Part shown: in pieces, positions 14,127 through 15,500 of the stretch | How positions within the stretch are numbered: the first letter of the stretch is position 1 | How the letters are laid out: every line of letters starts with the position of its first letter | Source: Actinomycetota bacterium | GTDB lineage: Bacteria > Actinomycetota > Thermoleophilia > UBA2241 | Assembly (NCBI GenBank): GCA_026392265.1 | Contig: JAPLCL010000090.1 | Span: 1-15,500, forward strand | Reading direction: 5' to 3' | DNA length: 15,500 bases | Notes under the pieces: generated by a model | What the model saw: only the letters and a program-made list of their open reading frames with translations | The model's database searches: none | Told to the model about the DNA's origin: nothing | Translations under genes and position numbers: made by a program

Positions 14127-14911
14127 GCGACTGGGTTGCGCAGCTCCCCGACGCCTTCGACGACGATCGTGACGGTCTGGTCGGCGGCCAGCGGGCCCAC
14201 GCCGGGCGGCGTGCCCGTCATCAGCACGTCGCCGGGCTCGAGCGTCATGATGCCGCTCGCGAAGGCGAGCAGCTCGAGCGGCCCCACGAGCATGTCGCCC
14301 ACTTGGCCGTGCTGGACCTAGGCGCCGTCGAGCAGCGCGCTCACGCGCGCCTCCGCCGGCGGCGCCTCGGGCACGATCCACGGGCCCAGCGGGCAGAACG
14401 TGTCGAAGCTCTTGGCGCGCGTCCACTGCCCGTCCACCTTCTGCAGGTCGCGGGCGGTCACATCGTTGCCACAGGTATAGCCGGCGACAAAGGCGGCGGC
14501 CTCGGCCGGCGGCACGTCCCTGCAGCGCCGGCCGACCACGAGGACCAGCTCGGCCTCGTAGTCGACCTGGATGGAGCGCGCCGGGCGGACGATGGTCTCC
14601 CCCGGCCCGATCACCGCCGTAGGCGGCTTCATGAAGAGGATCGGCTCGGCTTGCACGGCCATCTGCAGCTCCTCGGCATGAGCCCGGTAGTTGAGGCCCA
14701 CGGCGACGATCTTGCCGGGCAGCACGGGCGCCAGAAGGCGCACCGCGGCCAGCTCCGCGTCGCCGGTGATGCGGGCGCCGGCCTCGTAGGCCGGCCGGTC
14801 GAGCAGCTCGACGGCGTCGCCGGCGAAGCGGCAGTGCCGCTCTTCGCCGGCGACCGCGACCCGCCCGAAGGCGCCGGCCGGCGGCCGGCCCGGCGCGTCG
14901 CCGCCCCTCAT
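14123..14911 (-). pseudogene. Fumarylacetoacetate hydrolase (FAH) family protein, interrupted by an amber codon
   Basis: FAH-family enzymes hydrolyse, decarboxylate or isomerise beta-keto acids at a Mg/Mn site. From ATG 14911 the frame gives 197 residues: KIVAVGLNYRAHAEEL, the metal site VDYEAELVLVVGR, GYTCGNDVTARDLQ, and AKSFDTFCPLGPW. Codon 198 is TAG (14318-14320). The same frame then runs 64 more sense codons with the family's last conserved block MTLEPGDVLMTGTPPGVG, ending at TGA 14123-14125. The sequence on both sides is typical, so a single base substitution, not a frameshift, broke the gene, or the base is an error. A 197-residue product would lack the substrate-binding C-terminal block. 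The gene overlaps cimA and mntP by ATGA at both ends, so it once belonged to a tight operon. Confidence 0.85.
14318..14320 (-). other. In-frame amber (TAG) codon in the FAH gene
   Basis: Between LLDGA and VQHGQVGDM. Homologues have an ordinary residue here (NGE-x-xQ region). GAG, CAG, TTG, TCG, TGG or AAG is each one change away. General recoding of TAG is unlikely because sbcC, the membrane gene and the MFS gene all end with TAG. Confidence 0.85.
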
Positions 14912-15500
14912 GGCTGCTTGCTCCGCACCATGCCGTACTCGATAGAGTCGACGAGCGCCTCCCAGCTGGCCTCGACGACGTTCTCGCTGACGCCGATACT
15001 GCCCCAGGTGTCGTCGCCGTCGCTGGCGTCGAGCAGCACGCGGGTGACGGCGCCCGTGCCCTTGTTCTCGTCGAGGATGCGCACCTTGTAGTTCACGAGC
15101 TCGATGTCGCTGAGGTGCGGGTGCTTGCGCGCGATGGCCTGGCGCAGGGCCGTGTCGAGCGCGTTGACCGGGCCGTTGCCTTCGGCGGTGCTGATGACGC
15201 GCTCGCCGCCCACGTGTACCGTGATCGTCGCTTCCACGACAGCCTTGCCGTCCTCGCGCTTCTCCACGATCACGCGAAAGCTCTCGAGGCGGAACAGCGG
15301 CTCGTGCGGCGCCAGCTCCTCGCGCAGCAGGAGGTCGAAGGAGGCGTCGGCGGCCTCGTAGTGGTAGCCGCGGTGCTCGCGCTCCTTGAGCCGCGTGAGG
15401 ATGGTGGCGACGCGCTCGTCATCGCCCTCGAGCTCGAGGCCGATGTCGTGCGCGCGGCGCAGCACGGCGCCCTTGCCCGAGAGCTCGGAGACGAGGATGC
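14908..15500 (-). CDS. cimA: Citramalate synthase, C-terminal part (truncated by window edge)
   Basis: Makes (R)-citramalate from pyruvate and acetyl-CoA, the first step of the threonine-independent isoleucine route. The visible 196 residues run from ILVSELSGKGAVLRRA, the linker after the catalytic barrel, through HRGYHYEAADASFDLLL, to the LeuA-type regulatory/dimer domain (TVHVGGERVISTAEGNGPVN, ALRQAIARKHP, LVNYKVRILD, then WGSIGVSENVVEASWEALVD and SIEY). The RGYHYEAADASF segment and the WGSIGVSENVVEASW ending distinguish CimA (2-isopropylmalate synthase/homocitrate synthase relatives of the TIGR00977 type) from ordinary LeuA. The frame is open to the right edge, so the N-terminal barrel lies outside; the internal GTG at 15465 is not the real start. 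The stop overlaps the FAH gene start as ATGA. In this operon it is the most upstream gene seen. Confidence 0.92.
   Translation of the reverse strand, partial: ILVSELSGKGAVLRRAHDIGLELEGDDERVATILTRLKEREHRGYHYEAADASFDLLLREELAPHEPLFRLESFRVIVEKREDGKAVVEATITVHVGGERVISTAEGNGPVNALDTALRQAIARKHPHLSDIELVNYKVRILDENKGTGAVTRVLLDASDGDDTWGSIGVSENVVEASWEALVDSIEYGMVRSKQP

Noticed and set aside
14318..14320. Reassigned TAG codon or pyrrolysine-type recoding
   Set aside because: sbcC, the membrane gene and the MFS gene all use TAG as their stop, so general recoding is unlikely; a local suppressor cannot be excluded.
13566..14426. Longer mntP start giving a 286-residue protein
   Set aside because: The added N-terminal 100 residues are an out-of-frame translation of the FAH gene; the MntP family begins at the ATG at 14126.

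Overview
The window is very GC-rich, gene-dense bacterial chromosome with strong Shine-Dalgarno sites, frequent GTG/TTG starts and many 4-bp ATGA/GTGA overlaps. This fits an actinobacterium-like organism, possibly a deep lineage such as Thermoleophilia. The lineage is an inference from composition and protein style only; there is no rRNA to settle it.

Layout. (1) 1-1194, minus: N-terminal third of DNA polymerase III alpha (dnaE), running off the left edge. (2) 1467-5674, minus: sbcD then sbcC, an overlapping pair for the SbcCD (Mre11-Rad50-like) nuclease. (3) 5740-7240, plus: a higBA-type toxin-antitoxin unit with its own promoter and a dyad operator; the antitoxin carries a C-terminal zinc-peptidase (ImmA/IrrE-like) domain. 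(4) 7251-8384, plus: a polytopic membrane acyltransferase-like protein (HGSNAT/YeiB type). (5) 8440-8924, plus: a minimal nucleotidyltransferase overlapping a HepT-like gene cut to 37 codons, the remains of an MNT-HEPN toxin-antitoxin pair. (6) 9123-13441: the most unusual part. A glutathionylspermidine-synthase-like (circularly permuted) ATP-grasp ligase is translationally coupled to a 14-TM-type MFS exporter; facing them with a 3-bp gap is a transglutaminase-like cysteine enzyme with a second, apparently degenerate transglutaminase-like half. (7) 13566-15500, minus: an operon cimA (C-terminal part) - FAH-family hydrolase - mntP, each pair overlapping by ATGA. The hydrolase has an in-frame amber codon before its last conserved block.

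How the genes may work together. SbcCD and DnaE are housekeeping repair and replication. The higBA and MNT-HEPN modules mark the 5.7-9.1 kb stretch as accessory DNA. The ATP-grasp/MFS pair looks like a make-and-export unit for a small amide or peptide-like metabolite, by analogy with amino-acid ligase plus MFS exporter pairs; the convergent transglutaminase-like enzyme could modify or hydrolyse such a product. This is inference from domains and gene order. The intergenic gaps hold several perfect inverted repeats (7276-7300, 9051-9076, 13495-13518, 13521-13554) without U-tracts. I saw no tRNA, rRNA, CRISPR array or insertion sequence.
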